Below are positions 1 to 9,635 of a stretch of DNA of 53,473 nt, piece by piece. The translations under genes were made by a program, and so were the position numbers. Under the pieces are notes generated by a model. The model was not told where the DNA came from, made no database searches, and worked only from the letters and a program-made list of their open reading frames with translations. Numbering within the stretch: position 1 is the stretch's first letter; every line of letters begins with the position of its first letter. Origin of the DNA: Gammaproteobacteria bacterium (GTDB lineage Bacteria > Pseudomonadota > Gammaproteobacteria > Ga0077554 > Ga007554); NCBI GenBank assembly GCA_005240065.1, contig SBBG01000127.1, positions 1 to 53,473 on the forward strand, given 5' to 3'.

Positions 1-2405
1 ATATCGTCAGACGCGGCCTCCGATTGCGGTTGTGTTTCCGCTTCGAAAGCCGAGGAAACATCTTCCAACCCCGCCAAAGTCTGGTCATCGAGCTGGAATA
101 GCGCTGGTTCTCCCGCCATCTCCGGGATATCGGCCACCGGGGTACTCTTGACGGCCTCGCTCAGGCTGTCGATCGCGCCGGTCAGACTCAAATCGAAATC
201 CAGCGCATTATCCGGCGACGCGGCGACTTCATTGTCGTCGAGCGCAATGGCATCGGTGCTTTGCTTGTCCAGGCCAAACTCGAAATCGATCAGGTTGCCG
301 ACGGGCGCCGCGTGCTCTTCCTTGTTCAGGTCAGCCGCCCCGAGAGCATCGAAATCGCCCATCGCGGCGAAATCATCGCCCAGGCCGGCGGGAATCTCGT
401 GCATACCCGCTGTTTGCATATCCAACGAGGAATCGCCGCTGCCCATGACATCGGAAGCCATCGCCGCACCCGTGCCCACCACCCCGGTAAGCGCAACGCC
501 CGCCACCGCAACGTCCGTGGACGATGCTTTGGCAAACAAGGGATGGTCGGGGCAAAGCTGCCTGCCCATCTCCACCACCTTCTGCCACATGGGATGGTCT
601 TCGCCGCCCAAGCTGGCATAAAGCGCCTCGGCTTGGGTCTCGAAGCCATCCCTGTTTTTGGCGGCGTGATAAATTTCCAGCAGCTTCAACGCCAGATCCT
701 GCCGCTGAGGATCATGCCGTATGGCGTCCTTGATCAGGGATTCGGCTTGTTCATAACGCTTGTATGCCAGATACACATCGGCTTCGGCGATAGGGTCGAT
801 AACCCCCTCTTCGGCATGGATGGCATGCGCATGGCTCTTGGGCGAGACCACCGCCGGCTCGCTGGTAACGGCCTCTTCGTCGACCGCCACGGCCTCGGCG
901 CCAGATGCGCTTTCTCCCGGTGATGATGAGGTAGTAGACGCGGAGCGGCTGAACATATTCTCCGCCGCCTCCAGAGCAGCGGCACGGCGGCGGCGCACCA
1001 TCGCCCACAACAGCGCCGATATCAGCACAAAACCGCCGGCAATCATGCCCAGTTGCTGCGGATTGCTCATGATTTCACCCACCATGTCGGTCGCCACCGG
1101 CTCTTCGGGCTGGGGTGGCGCCTTTGCCGACTGTGGCTTGGCAACGGCGGCAGGAGGTTGAGTTGAAGGCGTTGACGGCGTGGCCGACGCAGGCGCTTCG
1201 GGAATTTTTGCCGCCGCTTTGTTCTGCATCGCGGCGAGGTCTTCGCTCTTGAGGTTCATCAACCGCTGCATGGTGGCGATCTGCTGCTCCAGCGTCGTCA
1301 ACCGTTCACGCAACTCCTGATTCTCCTGACGGCCGGCCTCGGCCGTTTCGAGGGCCAGCGCCAGCTCCTTGCGCAGCGAAGCCAGATCATTGGTATCGGG
1401 CGAACCCGCTCTTGCGCCTCCGGCAGTCGACGCCTTGGCATCACCGGGAGTCACCAGTTTCAATTGCGCGCCCTGGGACGCAACACCTTCTTGTGCGGGC
1501 GATCGGCCCGCTCCCGTCGCCGCCGTGGCGCGCGCAGGAGCCGCCTCGCCCCGCTGCACCGCCAGCCATTGCTGATATTGCGCCGCGACTTCGCTGGCGG
1601 CTTGCTGGGGAGAGACGGCGCGCACGGCATCCGCCGAGGGCAATCGCAGGATATAACCCGCCATCAAATTATTGACGTTGTCGGCGGAAAACGCGTGAGG
1701 ATTGTGCTTGAGCAATGCCAGCATCACCTGCGACGTGCTCACGGACTTGTCCGGGCGCATTTCTTCGGCGATCTTCCAAAGCGTGTCCGTTCGGGTGGTC
1801 GGTCCATAACTCAGGCCATCGCTCTGCCGAGCCGAAACGCGCGGGGGTTTCGCTACGCCAGCCACGCCGTTTCCGTTCTTGGCAAGCAATTCCGCCGCTG
1901 GCGGCGGAGAGGGTTCACCTTGCGTCGTAGCAGGGGACGGTGCGGGAGCGGGCTTGTTCTTGGTGACCGGCGCCTCGATCAGCGCCGGCTTTCCGGCGTC
2001 TTTCGCGTTCTCTGTAACGGCGGGATCGAGCAGCAGCGTGTATTCGCGCACGAAGCGTCCCGCCGGCCAATTGACCTCGACCAGAAAATCGAGAAACGGC
2101 TCGCGCACCGGCTGGCTGGAAGTCACCGTGATGACATGCGAACCGTCGGATTTTTGGACGACGTTGAATTTGAGCTGGGTCAGCAATCCCAGCCGCTCCA
2201 CGCCGGCATTGGCGAAAGCCGCCTCGGGGGCCAACGCCACGGCTAATCCCTGCAATTCGGCGGGCGTCGCCGACAACAGTTTGATTTCCGCATTCAACGG
2301 CTGGTTGAGCGCGGAACGAAGCTCGATGTCCCCCAGTCCCAAGGCATAAACATCCGCGGCTCGCAACAGCACCAGCGGAACCAACGTCAAACCCAGCTTG
2401 CGCAT
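1..2405 (-). CDS. fimV: FimV-family pilus/polar assembly protein, 3' end outside window
   Basis: The reading frame stays open from ATG at 2405 to the left edge, giving about 801 residues with no stop, so the C-terminus is missing. A GGAG lies just upstream of the ATG. The N-terminus is a signal peptide (cleavage probably after DVYA), followed by the FimV domain beginning LGLGDIELRSALNQPLNAEI, then a LysM-like region around residues 195-260. A coiled-coil stretch (RLTTLEQQIATMQRLM) lies near 360-385, a single membrane segment (GMIAGGFVLISALLWAMV) near 445-465 followed by arginines, and a TPR-like segment near 535-600. The rest is acidic and low in complexity. FimV proteins sit in the inner membrane with a peptidoglycan-binding periplasmic part and support type IV pilus assembly and polar organisation. 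It follows asd, the usual arrangement in gamma- and betaproteobacteria. Confidence 0.92.
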   Translation of the reverse strand, partial: MRKLGLTLVPLVLLRAADVYALGLGDIELRSALNQPLNAEIKLLSATPAELQGLAVALAPEAAFANAGVERLGLLTQLKFNVVQKSDGSHVITVTSSQPVREPFLDFLVEVNWPAGRFVREYTLLLDPAVTENAKDAGKPALIEAPVTKNKPAPAPSPATTQGEPSPPPAAELLAKNGNGVAGVAKPPRVSARQSDGLSYGPTTRTDTLWKIAEEMRPDKSVSTSQVMLALLKHNPHAFSADNVNNLMAGYILRLPSADAVRAVSPQQAASEVAAQYQQWLAVQRGEAAPARATAATGAGRSPAQEGVASQGAQLKLVTPGDAKASTAGGARAGSPDTNDLASLRKELALALETAEAGRQENQELRERLTTLEQQIATMQRLMNLKSEDLAAMQNKAAAKIPEAPASATPSTPSTQPPAAVAKPQSAKAPPQPEEPVATDMVGEIMSNPQQLGMIAGGFVLISALLWAMVRRRRAAALEAAENMFSRSASTTSSSPGESASGAEAVAVDEEAVTSEPAVVSPKSHAHAIHAEEGVIDPIAEADVYLAYKRYEQAESLIKDAIRHDPQRQDLALKLLEIYHAAKNRDGFETQAEALYASLGGEDHPMWQKVVEMGRQLCPDHPLFAKASSTDVAVAGVALTGVVGTGAAMASDVMGSGDSSLDMQTAGMHEIPAGLGDDFAAMGDFDALGAADLNKEEHAAPVGNLIDFEFGLDKQSTDAIALDDNEVAASPDNALDFDLSLTGAIDSLSEAVKSTPVADIPEMAGEPALFQLDDQTLAGLEDVSSAFEAETQPQSEAASDD

Positions 2406-2501
2406 GTATTTCTCCGGAAGATACGTCCTTTTTCCGCCAAGCTCCGAGACTGTGAGTTCAATCACAGGGCAGCGGCATCATCCCGTGGCTGGCAAAACTT
2501 G

Positions 2502-3527
2502 CTAATTGAAATAATCTTTTATCAGAATCTCAGCGATCTGAATACTATTCAAGGCCGCACCCTTGCGTACATTATCGGCCACGATCCACAAATCTAAACC
2601 TCTGGGATGGGAAATGTCTTCACGGATGCGTCCGACATAGACCGGATCGTTACCTGCCGCCTCGGTGACGGCGGTGGGATAACCGCCCGGCTTGCGCTCA
2701 TCCAGCACTACCACGCCCGGCGCGTTCGCCAGCAAGGAGCGCGCTTCGGCGGCGGTGATCTTCTTACGGGTTTCGATATGCACCGCCTCGGAATGACCAT
2801 AAAACACCGGCACGCGCACCGCCGTCGGATTTACCTTTATCGACTCATCTTCGAAAATCTTGTGGGTCTCCCACACCATTTTCATCTCTTCCTTGGTGTA
2901 GCCATTATCCTGAAAGACATCGATATGCGGCAGCACATTGAAAGCGATCTGCTTCGGATAAACACGCGGCTCGATCAGCTTGGCGTTGAGCAACGCGGCG
3001 GTCTGGCCCGCCAGCTCCTCGATCGCCTCCTTGCCGGTGCCGGATACTGACTGATAGGTGCAGACATTGATGCGCTCGATGCCGACGGCATCATGGATCG
3101 GCTTCAGCGCCACCACCATCTGGATGGTGGAGCAATTGGGATTGGCGATAATGTTGCGCGTGCGAAAACCGGCGATGGCGTGCGGATTGACCTCGGGCAC
3201 CACCAGCGGAATGTCCGGCTCATAGCGGAAATGCGCGGTGTTGTCGATCACCACGCAGCCGGCCGCGCCGGCCTTGGGAGCATAGACCTCAGAAACCTCG
3301 CCGCCGGCGGAAAACAGGCCGATCTGCGCCTTGGAAAAGTCGAACTGGGCCAGATCCTGTACCGTGATGCACCGCCCCTTGAACTCGACCTTACTGCCCG
3401 CCGAACGGCTGCTCGCCAGCGGATAGAGTGTGCCCACCGGAAAGTTGCGCTCTTCCAGGATGGAGATCATGGTCTCGCCCACCGCGCCGGTGGCGCCGAC
3501 GACCGCGACATCGTATGTTTTGCTCAT
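2502..3527 (-). CDS. asd: Aspartate-semialdehyde dehydrogenase
   Basis: It reduces beta-aspartyl phosphate to aspartate semialdehyde, the branch point to lysine/diaminopimelate, threonine and methionine. The 341-residue protein has the nucleotide-binding start VAVVGATGAVGETM, the catalytic-cysteine motif NPNCSTIQMV near residue 130, and the RVPVFYGHSEAVH segment with the catalytic histidine. I chose ATG 3527 because AAAGG sits 8-9 nt upstream; a GTG three codons earlier (3536) overlaps that ribosome site and is less likely. The gene starts 11 bp after leuB stops and is probably cotranscribed with leuD-leuB. The dap genes (dapC-dapD) and metA that draw on this branch also lie in the window. 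Length matches the family. Confidence 0.96.
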   Translation of the reverse strand: MSKTYDVAVVGATGAVGETMISILEERNFPVGTLYPLASSRSAGSKVEFKGRCITVQDLAQFDFSKAQIGLFSAGGEVSEVYAPKAGAAGCVVIDNTAHFRYEPDIPLVVPEVNPHAIAGFRTRNIIANPNCSTIQMVVALKPIHDAVGIERINVCTYQSVSGTGKEAIEELAGQTAALLNAKLIEPRVYPKQIAFNVLPHIDVFQDNGYTKEEMKMVWETHKIFEDESIKVNPTAVRVPVFYGHSEAVHIETRKKITAAEARSLLANAPGVVVLDERKPGGYPTAVTEAAGNDPVYVGRIREDISHPRGLDLWIVADNVRKGAALNSIQIAEILIKDYFN

Positions 3528-3538
3528 TATTATCACCT

Positions 3539-4615
3539 TTAAACCAGCGCGGCGACGATTGCGTCGCCCATTTCCGCTGTACCTACCTTGCGCATGCCAG
3601 ACGTGTAAATGTCGCCGGTGCGCAGCCCCTGATCTAATACCTTGTTCACCGCCGCCTCAATGCGCGCGGCCAGTTCCGGCTCGTTCAGTGTGTAGCGCAA
3701 CATCATCGCCACCGACAGGATGGTGGCAATCGGGTTGGCGATGCCCTGGCCGGCGATATCCGGCGCCGAACCATGGATCGGCTCGTACATACCCTTGCCG
3801 GAAGCATCGAGGGAGGCCGACGGCAGCATACCGATCGAACCGGTCAGCATTGCCGCACAATCGGACAAGATATCACCAAACATGTTTCCGGTGACCATCA
3901 CATCGAACTGTTTGGGCGCGCGCACCAGTTGCATGGCGGCATTGTCCACGTACATGTGGCTTAGCGTCACTTCGGGATAATCCCTGGCGATGCGCGTCAT
4001 CACCTCGCGCCATAGTTCGGTGCATTCCAGCACGTTGGCCTTATCCACCGAACACACGCGCTTGTCGCGGCGCATGGCGATCTCGAAGGCGGAACGGCCG
4101 ATGCGTTCGATCTCCGATTCGCTGTATACCATGGTGTTGAAACCCTGGCGCTCGCCATTTTCCAGCACACGGATACCGCGCGGCTGGCCGAAGTAGATAT
4201 CGCCGGTCAACTCGCGGACGATCATGATGTCCAGGCCCGCCACCACCTCGGGCTTGAGTGTGGAAGCATCGGCCAGTTGCGGGTAGAGAATCGCCGGCCG
4301 CAGGTTGGAGAACAGACCCAGGCCCGAGCGCAACCCGAGCAAGCCCTTCTCCGGCCGCACTGCGATGTCGAGCGATTCCCATTTGTGGCCTCCCACCGCA
4401 CCGAGCAGCACCGCGTCGGCCTGTTTGGCCAGTGTCAGCGTCTGCTCAGGAAGAGGATGACCGTGGATATCATACGCCGCGCCGCCGACCAGGGCGTGCT
4501 CCATCTCGATGTTCAAGCCAAAAGCGCGGCGCAGCGCATCAAGCACCTTCACCGCCTCGGCGACGATTTCCGTACCGATGCCGTCGCCGGGCAATACCGC
4601 TATTTTTTTAGTCAT
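3539..4615 (-). CDS. leuB: 3-isopropylmalate dehydrogenase
   Basis: It oxidises and decarboxylates 3-isopropylmalate with NAD+ in leucine biosynthesis, in the cytoplasm. The 358-residue protein begins [17 protein letters not shown] and carries the metal/substrate segment [10 protein letters not shown] and the C-terminal [16 protein letters not shown] nucleotide-binding region, all standard for LeuB. An upstream ATG exists in frame (4693) but would lie inside leuD; ATG 4615 gives the family-typical N-terminus. leuD stops 13 bp upstream and asd starts 11 bp downstream, so leuD-leuB-asd look like one transcript. Confidence 0.96.
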   Translation of the reverse strand: MTKKIAVLPGDGIGTEIVAEAVKVLDALRRAFGLNIEMEHALVGGAAYDIHGHPLPEQTLTLAKQADAVLLGAVGGHKWESLDIAVRPEKGLLGLRSGLGLFSNLRPAILYPQLADASTLKPEVVAGLDIMIVRELTGDIYFGQPRGIRVLENGERQGFNTMVYSESEIERIGRSAFEIAMRRDKRVCSVDKANVLECTELWREVMTRIARDYPEVTLSHMYVDNAAMQLVRAPKQFDVMVTGNMFGDILSDCAAMLTGSIGMLPSASLDASGKGMYEPIHGSAPDIAGQGIANPIATILSVAMMLRYTLNEPELAARIEAAVNKVLDQGLRTGDIYTSGMRKVGTAEMGDAIVAALV

Positions 4616-4628
4616 TTTTAGATACTCT

Positions 4629-5267
4629 TTAGCCAAACAACCATGGCGCCTCGCCGCGGCGCCGTTTTTCATAAGCCTTGATATCGTCCACATGTTGCAG
4701 CGTCAGACCGATATCATCGAGTCCATTGAGCAGACAATGCCTGCGGAACGCGTCGACCTCGAAAGGGATCGCTTCACCGGCGGGAGTGGTGATCGTCTGC
4801 TGCCCCAGATCCACCGTCAGAGCGTAACCGGACACCGTTTTCGTTTCCTTGAACAGCTTATCCACGGTGGCGGCATCCAGCACGATCGGCAGCAGGCCGT
4901 TCTTGAAGCAGTTGTTGAAAAAAATGTCGGCGAAGCTCGGCGCGATGATGACGCGAAAACCATAGTCCTGTAACGCCCAGGGAGCATGCTCGCGCGACGA
5001 ACCACAGCCGAAATTGTCGCGCGCCAACAGAATTTGCGCACCTTGATAGCGCGGCTGATTGAGCACGAAATCCGGGTTGAGGGGGCGCTGGCTGTTGTCC
5101 CTGTCCGGCTCGCCGTGATCCAGATAGCGCCACTCGTCGAACAGGTTTGGCCCGAAACCGCTACGCTTGATGGATTTCAGAAACTGCTTGGGAATGATCG
5201 CATCGGTATCCACATTGGCGCGGTCCAACGGCGCCACGATGCCCGTCAATCGCGTGAATTTTTCCAT
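4629..5267 (-). CDS. leuD: 3-isopropylmalate dehydratase small subunit
   Basis: This small (swivel-domain) subunit of isopropylmalate isomerase works with LeuC to convert 2- to 3-isopropylmalate. The 212 residues include [20 protein letters not shown] and [19 protein letters not shown], diagnostic for LeuD. The start has GGGTCAAT upstream. Unusually, the gene upstream is not leuC: a glycosyltransferase ends 16 bp away and no leuC is visible anywhere in the window. The essential large subunit must be encoded elsewhere, if the pathway is complete. Confidence 0.96.
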   Translation of the reverse strand: MEKFTRLTGIVAPLDRANVDTDAIIPKQFLKSIKRSGFGPNLFDEWRYLDHGEPDRDNSQRPLNPDFVLNQPRYQGAQILLARDNFGCGSSREHAPWALQDYGFRVIIAPSFADIFFNNCFKNGLLPIVLDAATVDKLFKETKTVSGYALTVDLGQQTITTPAGEAIPFEVDAFRRHCLLNGLDDIGLTLQHVDDIKAYEKRRRGEAPWLFG

Positions 5268-5283
5268 ATTGACCCTTTAAAGC

Positions 5284-6432
5284 TTAAAGCCCCTTGTCCA
5301 ACGCCAGCGTTTTCTCGGCCACTTTTTCCCAGGCGAATTCGGCGAGAGCGCGTTGATGGCCACGGCTGCCGAGTTGCCTGGCGAAGTTGGGCGAGCCAAG
5401 CAAACGGCTCAGACCGGCGGCAACCTCATCCACCGAGACGCCGTCCACTCTCAGGCCGGTGACAGTATCGACCACCGCCGCGCCGGTACCACCGGCCTTT
5501 CCCGCCAGCGTCGGCGTGCCACACGCAGCCGCCTCCAGAAACACCATGCCGAAGCCTTCGTTATCGCCATTGATCTCGCGGTTGGGCATGGCGAACACAT
5601 CCGCCGCATTATACCATCGCGGCAGGTCCTCGGCAGCCACATGCCCGAGTAAATGAACACGGTCCGCCACGCCGATTTGCCTGGCCAGCGCGGAAAGATA
5701 GTCCCGGTCTTCGCCAATACCGACGACAGCGTAGTGCGCGTTGATCCCTTGCTTCAACAACGCCGGCAACGCTGCGATGACCTGATCGAAGCCCTTGCGG
5801 CGGCTCAAGCGGCCCACGGAGAGGATGAGTTGCTCACCGCCAGCCAGACCCAGCGACGCGCGCAAATCGGCCGTCTCCAGACCGGGGCAAAAACGGTGTA
5901 TGTCCACCCCCGGCGGAATCAGCGCGATCTTGTCCGCCGCCACCCCCAGCTTGAGCAATTCATCGCGGGTGAACTCGCTGTTGGCGATGATCCGGTCGGC
6001 GTGTTTGTAGGCGAATACCATTGCCTGGAATTTGCCGGATTGACGCCAAGTGGTGATCTCCTCGCCATGGGCATAGATCACCAGCGGACGGCGGACAAGC
6101 CGCGCTACCGCCCATCCCGCCAACCCCTCGGGCAGGACGCGCCCGGCATGAACGGCGTCGAATTCGTGGCGCAGTGCCAGCCCCAGCGCCTTGCCGAAAA
6201 GCTTGGCGTACATCGCCAGCGACTCGGGTTTGAGCCACCAATGACGGCGCAGCGAGACGCGATGGATGGTGTTGAGATGCGCCGCATCGTGTTCGGCTGC
6301 CCCCGGCACATCCGCTGTGACGATGTGTATTTCCTTGCCGCCGATGCGCCGGTAGACCTCGTCGAACCAGACCGCTGTGCCGCCTTTGGTGGGCAAGAAC
6401 AATTCAGTAATGACCAGATAACGGGAAGACAT
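5284..6432 (-). CDS. GT4-family (GT-B fold) glycosyltransferase
   Basis: A 382-residue retaining glycosyltransferase of the glycosyltransferase-4/group-1 type. The N-terminal domain starts SSRYLVITELFLPTKGGTAVWF. The C-terminal Rossmann domain has LSVGRLSRRKGFDQVI (near 205-220) and the E-x7-E type sugar-nucleotide motif in GFGMVFLEAAACGTPTLAG (near 295). The start was set at ATG 6432, two bases after the stop of the upstream GT2 gene, which suggests tight coupling; earlier in-frame starts fall inside that gene. Such enzymes add sugars to lipid-linked glycans on the cytoplasmic face. The substrate cannot be read from the sequence. Confidence 0.88.
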   Translation of the reverse strand: MSSRYLVITELFLPTKGGTAVWFDEVYRRIGGKEIHIVTADVPGAAEHDAAHLNTIHRVSLRRHWWLKPESLAMYAKLFGKALGLALRHEFDAVHAGRVLPEGLAGWAVARLVRRPLVIYAHGEEITTWRQSGKFQAMVFAYKHADRIIANSEFTRDELLKLGVAADKIALIPPGVDIHRFCPGLETADLRASLGLAGGEQLILSVGRLSRRKGFDQVIAALPALLKQGINAHYAVVGIGEDRDYLSALARQIGVADRVHLLGHVAAEDLPRWYNAADVFAMPNREINGDNEGFGMVFLEAAACGTPTLAGKAGGTGAAVVDTVTGLRVDGVSVDEVAAGLSRLLGSPNFARQLGSRGHQRALAEFAWEKVAEKTLALDKGL

Positions 6433-6434
6433 TT

Positions 6435-7370
6435 CTATACGCCGCGCAGGACAGAAAACAGGTCGCGCAAAGTGCTCAACCCCGGGTCGGCAGTGAACGA
6501 GGCCCACGCCGCACGCAGTGCCGCGCCACGCTGTCCCTGCCGCAACAAGGCGTAGGCCAGATTCAGGCGGGCGCGGCGCAGCCTACCCTGCCAGCCGCGT
6601 TTCACCACAGAAGGGGCGTCGAGTAACGCCTGTTCGAGCGGCAACAGCGCCTCTAGGGTGCGCTGCTGGGCGCGTAACGGGTCGGAACGCGTGGCGCTAT
6701 GCTCGTGAATGAAATAGACGCCCAGCGGCTCGCAGATTACACCAGCACGCTTGCTGCGCGCACAAAGACGGATCAGGAAGTTGACGTCCTCGCATACGCT
6801 GCGCCCGACTGGATAGCCGTCCAGCGCCAGGAATGTGCTACGCGGCACGCTCAGTGTATGGGTATCACCGAAGTGATCTTCGATGTAGGGGCCGAATTCG
6901 GCCGCCTCCATGACCACTTCCCGCTGCCCGGCCGCCTTTTTCAGCAGCATGACGCCCGCCTCGGTCTTTTCCATCGAGCGGCTGACGAACCCGCCATCGG
7001 CGGCGACGTAATCGTAATCGCCAGTGAGAAAATCAAGATTGGGATCGCGCGCGAGAAAGAAAGCATGCCGCCGCAAGCGGTCGGGGTAGTACCAATCGTC
7101 CGCGTCGAGGAAGGCCAGCCAATCGCCAGTCGCCAGCCGCGCGCCGGCGTTGCGCGCCGCCGACACACCGGCGTTGGCCTGATGAACATAGCACACGCGC
7201 TCGTCAAATTGCGCCACTTCCTGCGCTGTGGCGTCGGTGGAGCCATCATCGACAACGATGATTTCATGTGCCGGCCAGGTCTGCGACAGCACGGACTCGA
7301 TGGCGCGACGGATGGTCTGCGCGCCGTTGTATACCGCGATGATGACTGAAAAGGAAACCGGGCTCGTCAT
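6435..7370 (-). CDS. GT2-family (GT-A fold) glycosyltransferase
   Basis: A 311-residue inverting glycosyltransferase. The start SFSVIIAVYNGAQTIRRAI, the VVDDGSTD nucleotide-binding motif near residue 40 and the metal-binding LDADD near residue 90 are typical of family 2. ATG 7370 was chosen because it gives the family N-terminus and follows the stop of the upstream gene by four bases; a start nine codons earlier would overlap that gene. It probably extends an exopolysaccharide or lipopolysaccharide repeat unit together with the neighbouring GT4, deacetylase and sulfotransferase. Confidence 0.88.
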   Translation of the reverse strand: MTSPVSFSVIIAVYNGAQTIRRAIESVLSQTWPAHEIIVVDDGSTDATAQEVAQFDERVCYVHQANAGVSAARNAGARLATGDWLAFLDADDWYYPDRLRRHAFFLARDPNLDFLTGDYDYVAADGGFVSRSMEKTEAGVMLLKKAAGQREVVMEAAEFGPYIEDHFGDTHTLSVPRSTFLALDGYPVGRSVCEDVNFLIRLCARSKRAGVICEPLGVYFIHEHSATRSDPLRAQQRTLEALLPLEQALLDAPSVVKRGWQGRLRRARLNLAYALLRQGQRGAALRAAWASFTADPGLSTLRDLFSVLRGV

Positions 7371-7374
7371 TTCT

Positions 7375-8631
7375 TCAGCCCGCCGCCGGCAACACACTTT
7401 TCACTGAGGCGTCCGCGCGAAAAAACCGCGTCACGAAAAATAACAATGATGCCGGGACAATGACACCCGTCAACCAGGCCAGCTTGTACAGGCGCGGAAC
7501 CTCGCGCAGACGCAGCAGCCACACGCCCACCCTGCGCATCAGGCCCGTTTCGACCAGTTCCGCATCGACGGCGCACATCCGGCGCACAAGCTGCTCGGTG
7601 GACATGAACATCAGGCCCGGAAAGCGCTCCAGCGCGCCCGCCAGCAGACGGTCCAATTCAAGGATCGCCGCCTCGGCGATGTCGGGATCGCCACTGAAGT
7701 TGAAACGATGGGTTTCGAGCAACGTCGGCCGGCCTGCGCGGGACTTGATGGCCAGCGCCGCCCAGCCCTTTTCGGCGGCATGGCCCAGGGCGGGCTCGAA
7801 GTAGTCATCGCGCACCACATATCTCACTTCACCCACACCAGAATCGCCGTTGCGGATCATACCGCCCCCCGCCACCAGCATGCCATCTCGATCCCGCGCC
7901 TCATAACGCTGACCGGGCGTGACGATCGCCTCCACCCCGGCAGCCGCCCAGGCACGCTCGACTGTCTCGTTCCAGACAAATGTCGGCGGCACGACGATGC
8001 GCGGCGGCTGGCCGAACAAGGCGGAAAAGGTTTCCACTTCCTCGCGCACGGCGGCTTTGATCTCGACCGCGTCAATGGGCCGGGAAGGCAATGCCACGGC
8101 ATCGATCCAGCGGCTTTGCAGATGAGAAGGCAGCTCTTCGGTTCTGGGCAAGTCATCGCCCTCCAGCCACCTCTGGATGGCCGTATCGCCACGCGCCGCC
8201 GCCATCAAGGCCGGTGGCCAGTAATGTTCCATGCCGTGCAATTGCAGGGCGAACACGCCGGAGGAAACGCCATGCTGCATCACTTCGCACAGCGCTGGAA
8301 ACCTCTGCGGAACAAGAAGCACGCGGTGATAATGTTGATAATTCTCGCTGCGAATCCGCCGGGCATCCGGCGCTGCCAGCACCATTCCCAGCGTCATCAC
8401 CGCAGCATGTCCATGGCCATCGCGGTGGCGCGCCAACACCTGCGCGATGCGATGCAGTTGCTGCGCATCGGATTTCGGCCCCGGCCCCCAGTCATCGCTC
8501 TCGATAGTCAGCACCGGATGGCGCAGCACCGGCTCACGCCACAGGGCATAGAGAACACGCCGGTAATGCCAGATCAGCAACAGCCATGCCGCAAAAGATA
8601 CGCCAAGAATGATTGTGATTATCAAGCCCAC
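7375..8631 (-). CDS. Membrane-anchored NodB-like polysaccharide deacetylase
   Basis: A 418-residue protein with a membrane segment at residues 3-20 and a second hydrophobic segment near 385-402 (WLTGVIVPASLLFFV). Between them, TIESDDWG (42-49) resembles the NodB Asp-Asp motif and HGMEH (132-136) fits the HxxxH metal-binding motif. VVPPTFVWNETVERAWAAAG fits the later barrel motif with a catalytic-site arginine replaced or displaced. I infer a carbohydrate esterase 4-like deacetylase acting on a nascent glycan at the membrane. Similarity to characterised enzymes is weak, so it could be a divergent or non-catalytic family member. It is tightly packed between the sulfotransferase and GT2 genes. 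Confidence 0.65.
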   Translation of the reverse strand: MGLIITIILGVSFAAWLLLIWHYRRVLYALWREPVLRHPVLTIESDDWGPGPKSDAQQLHRIAQVLARHRDGHGHAAVMTLGMVLAAPDARRIRSENYQHYHRVLLVPQRFPALCEVMQHGVSSGVFALQLHGMEHYWPPALMAAARGDTAIQRWLEGDDLPRTEELPSHLQSRWIDAVALPSRPIDAVEIKAAVREEVETFSALFGQPPRIVVPPTFVWNETVERAWAAAGVEAIVTPGQRYEARDRDGMLVAGGGMIRNGDSGVGEVRYVVRDDYFEPALGHAAEKGWAALAIKSRAGRPTLLETHRFNFSGDPDIAEAAILELDRLLAGALERFPGLMFMSTEQLVRRMCAVDAELVETGLMRRVGVWLLRLREVPRLYKLAWLTGVIVPASLLFFVTRFFRADASVKSVLPAAG

Positions 8632-8640
8632 ACGCCTGTC

Positions 8641-9618
8641 TCAAAGCTTGTAACCCATGCCCCGCGCCACCTCCAGCACTCCGGGCATGACGCGTTCGAT
8701 GCGTTCGCGGTTGCGGCCGTCGCGCCACTTGTCGAGACGAATCTCGGAGAAAGCGTTATATGGCATGGAAAGCACGTCCTCGCAATGTTTCTCCAAGGCG
8801 GGAGTGAACGCAAGATCGCAACGCTCGAAAGCTTGACGAAAACCGCCGATCGGATCGCGCACCAGATCCTCGTAAAAAATCTCGCTCCACTGCGCGGCAG
8901 GCACCAGATCGCGCCCCGCCATGATCGCCCGGTTGATCGCGTCATACTGAAAAGCGCAGACCTCTTCCACCGGGGCGTTCAGATAATTCCGCCAACCTTC
9001 AGCGAGAAAGAAACACCAGCGTCTGTAATGGCCGTCATCGACCGCGACCGTCTCGGACAACTCGTCCGACCAGGTGGCGAATTCCTCCGCCTTGCCCCAA
9101 CCCTCGATCAGCGAATTGATGTTGTCGCCGGGGCTGCGCTTGACATAGACGAAACAGGCGTCGGGAAACAGCGCGTGAAGATAAGGCACGCACAAACCGT
9201 TCTGATTGTTCTTGTCGACCCAGCGGTGACGGCCGGTGTGCGCATAGAAATAGCGCGAGACGGCATCGCGATCGCGGGAACTGGCGTCAGCAGCGGTCAG
9301 GGCATGCGTATCCCAGTGCTTTTCCGCCAGAGGGTGCAAGTCCACCCAGAAATCGTGGGTTTCGCGTTGCAGGGAACCTATCTCCCGGGCTTCAGAGAAA
9401 GTCTTGTATACCAAGGTGGTGCCCGCCCGGCTGCACCCGAGGATGAAAATGGGCCGCCGCGCCAGCGGATGGCCGAATCCCCATTGCACCCCACGCACCG
9501 CCCTCAACGCCTTTTGGCCGTGATAAGCCAGCGTTTTTTCAACCTTCGACCAGAATTCGCTCACATCAATCAACCAAAATGAATTAACCGTGATTATACG
9601 ATAAGATATGCTTTTCAT
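8641..9618 (-). CDS. PAPS-dependent sulfotransferase-family protein
   Basis: 325 residues from the first ATG. The 5'-phosphosulfate loop is visible in PIFILGCSRAGTTLVYK (about 56-72), and the 3'-phosphate-binding segment in CFVYVKRSPGDNINSLIEGW (about 154-173), which contains the conserved Arg and Ser. These motifs define proteins that transfer sulfate from PAPS to hydroxyl groups of sugars or other acceptors. Its place at the head of a glycan gene run suggests sulfation of the surface polysaccharide. The start is uncertain: ATG 9618 has no clear ribosome site, and GTG 9564 is an alternative that would drop 18 residues. The gene is divergent from the GT2 gene at 9636. Confidence 0.82.
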   Translation of the reverse strand: MKSISYRIITVNSFWLIDVSEFWSKVEKTLAYHGQKALRAVRGVQWGFGHPLARRPIFILGCSRAGTTLVYKTFSEAREIGSLQRETHDFWVDLHPLAEKHWDTHALTAADASSRDRDAVSRYFYAHTGRHRWVDKNNQNGLCVPYLHALFPDACFVYVKRSPGDNINSLIEGWGKAEEFATWSDELSETVAVDDGHYRRWCFFLAEGWRNYLNAPVEEVCAFQYDAINRAIMAGRDLVPAAQWSEIFYEDLVRDPIGGFRQAFERCDLAFTPALEKHCEDVLSMPYNAFSEIRLDKWRDGRNRERIERVMPGVLEVARGMGYKL

Positions 9619-9635
9619 GGCGAATCGAAAAAAGC

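Noticed and set aside
7708-9582. A 624-codon frame on the + strand opposite the deacetylase and sulfotransferase genes
   Set aside because: Its translation is rich in His, Arg and Gln without domains, whereas the opposite strand encodes two proteins with conserved motifs.
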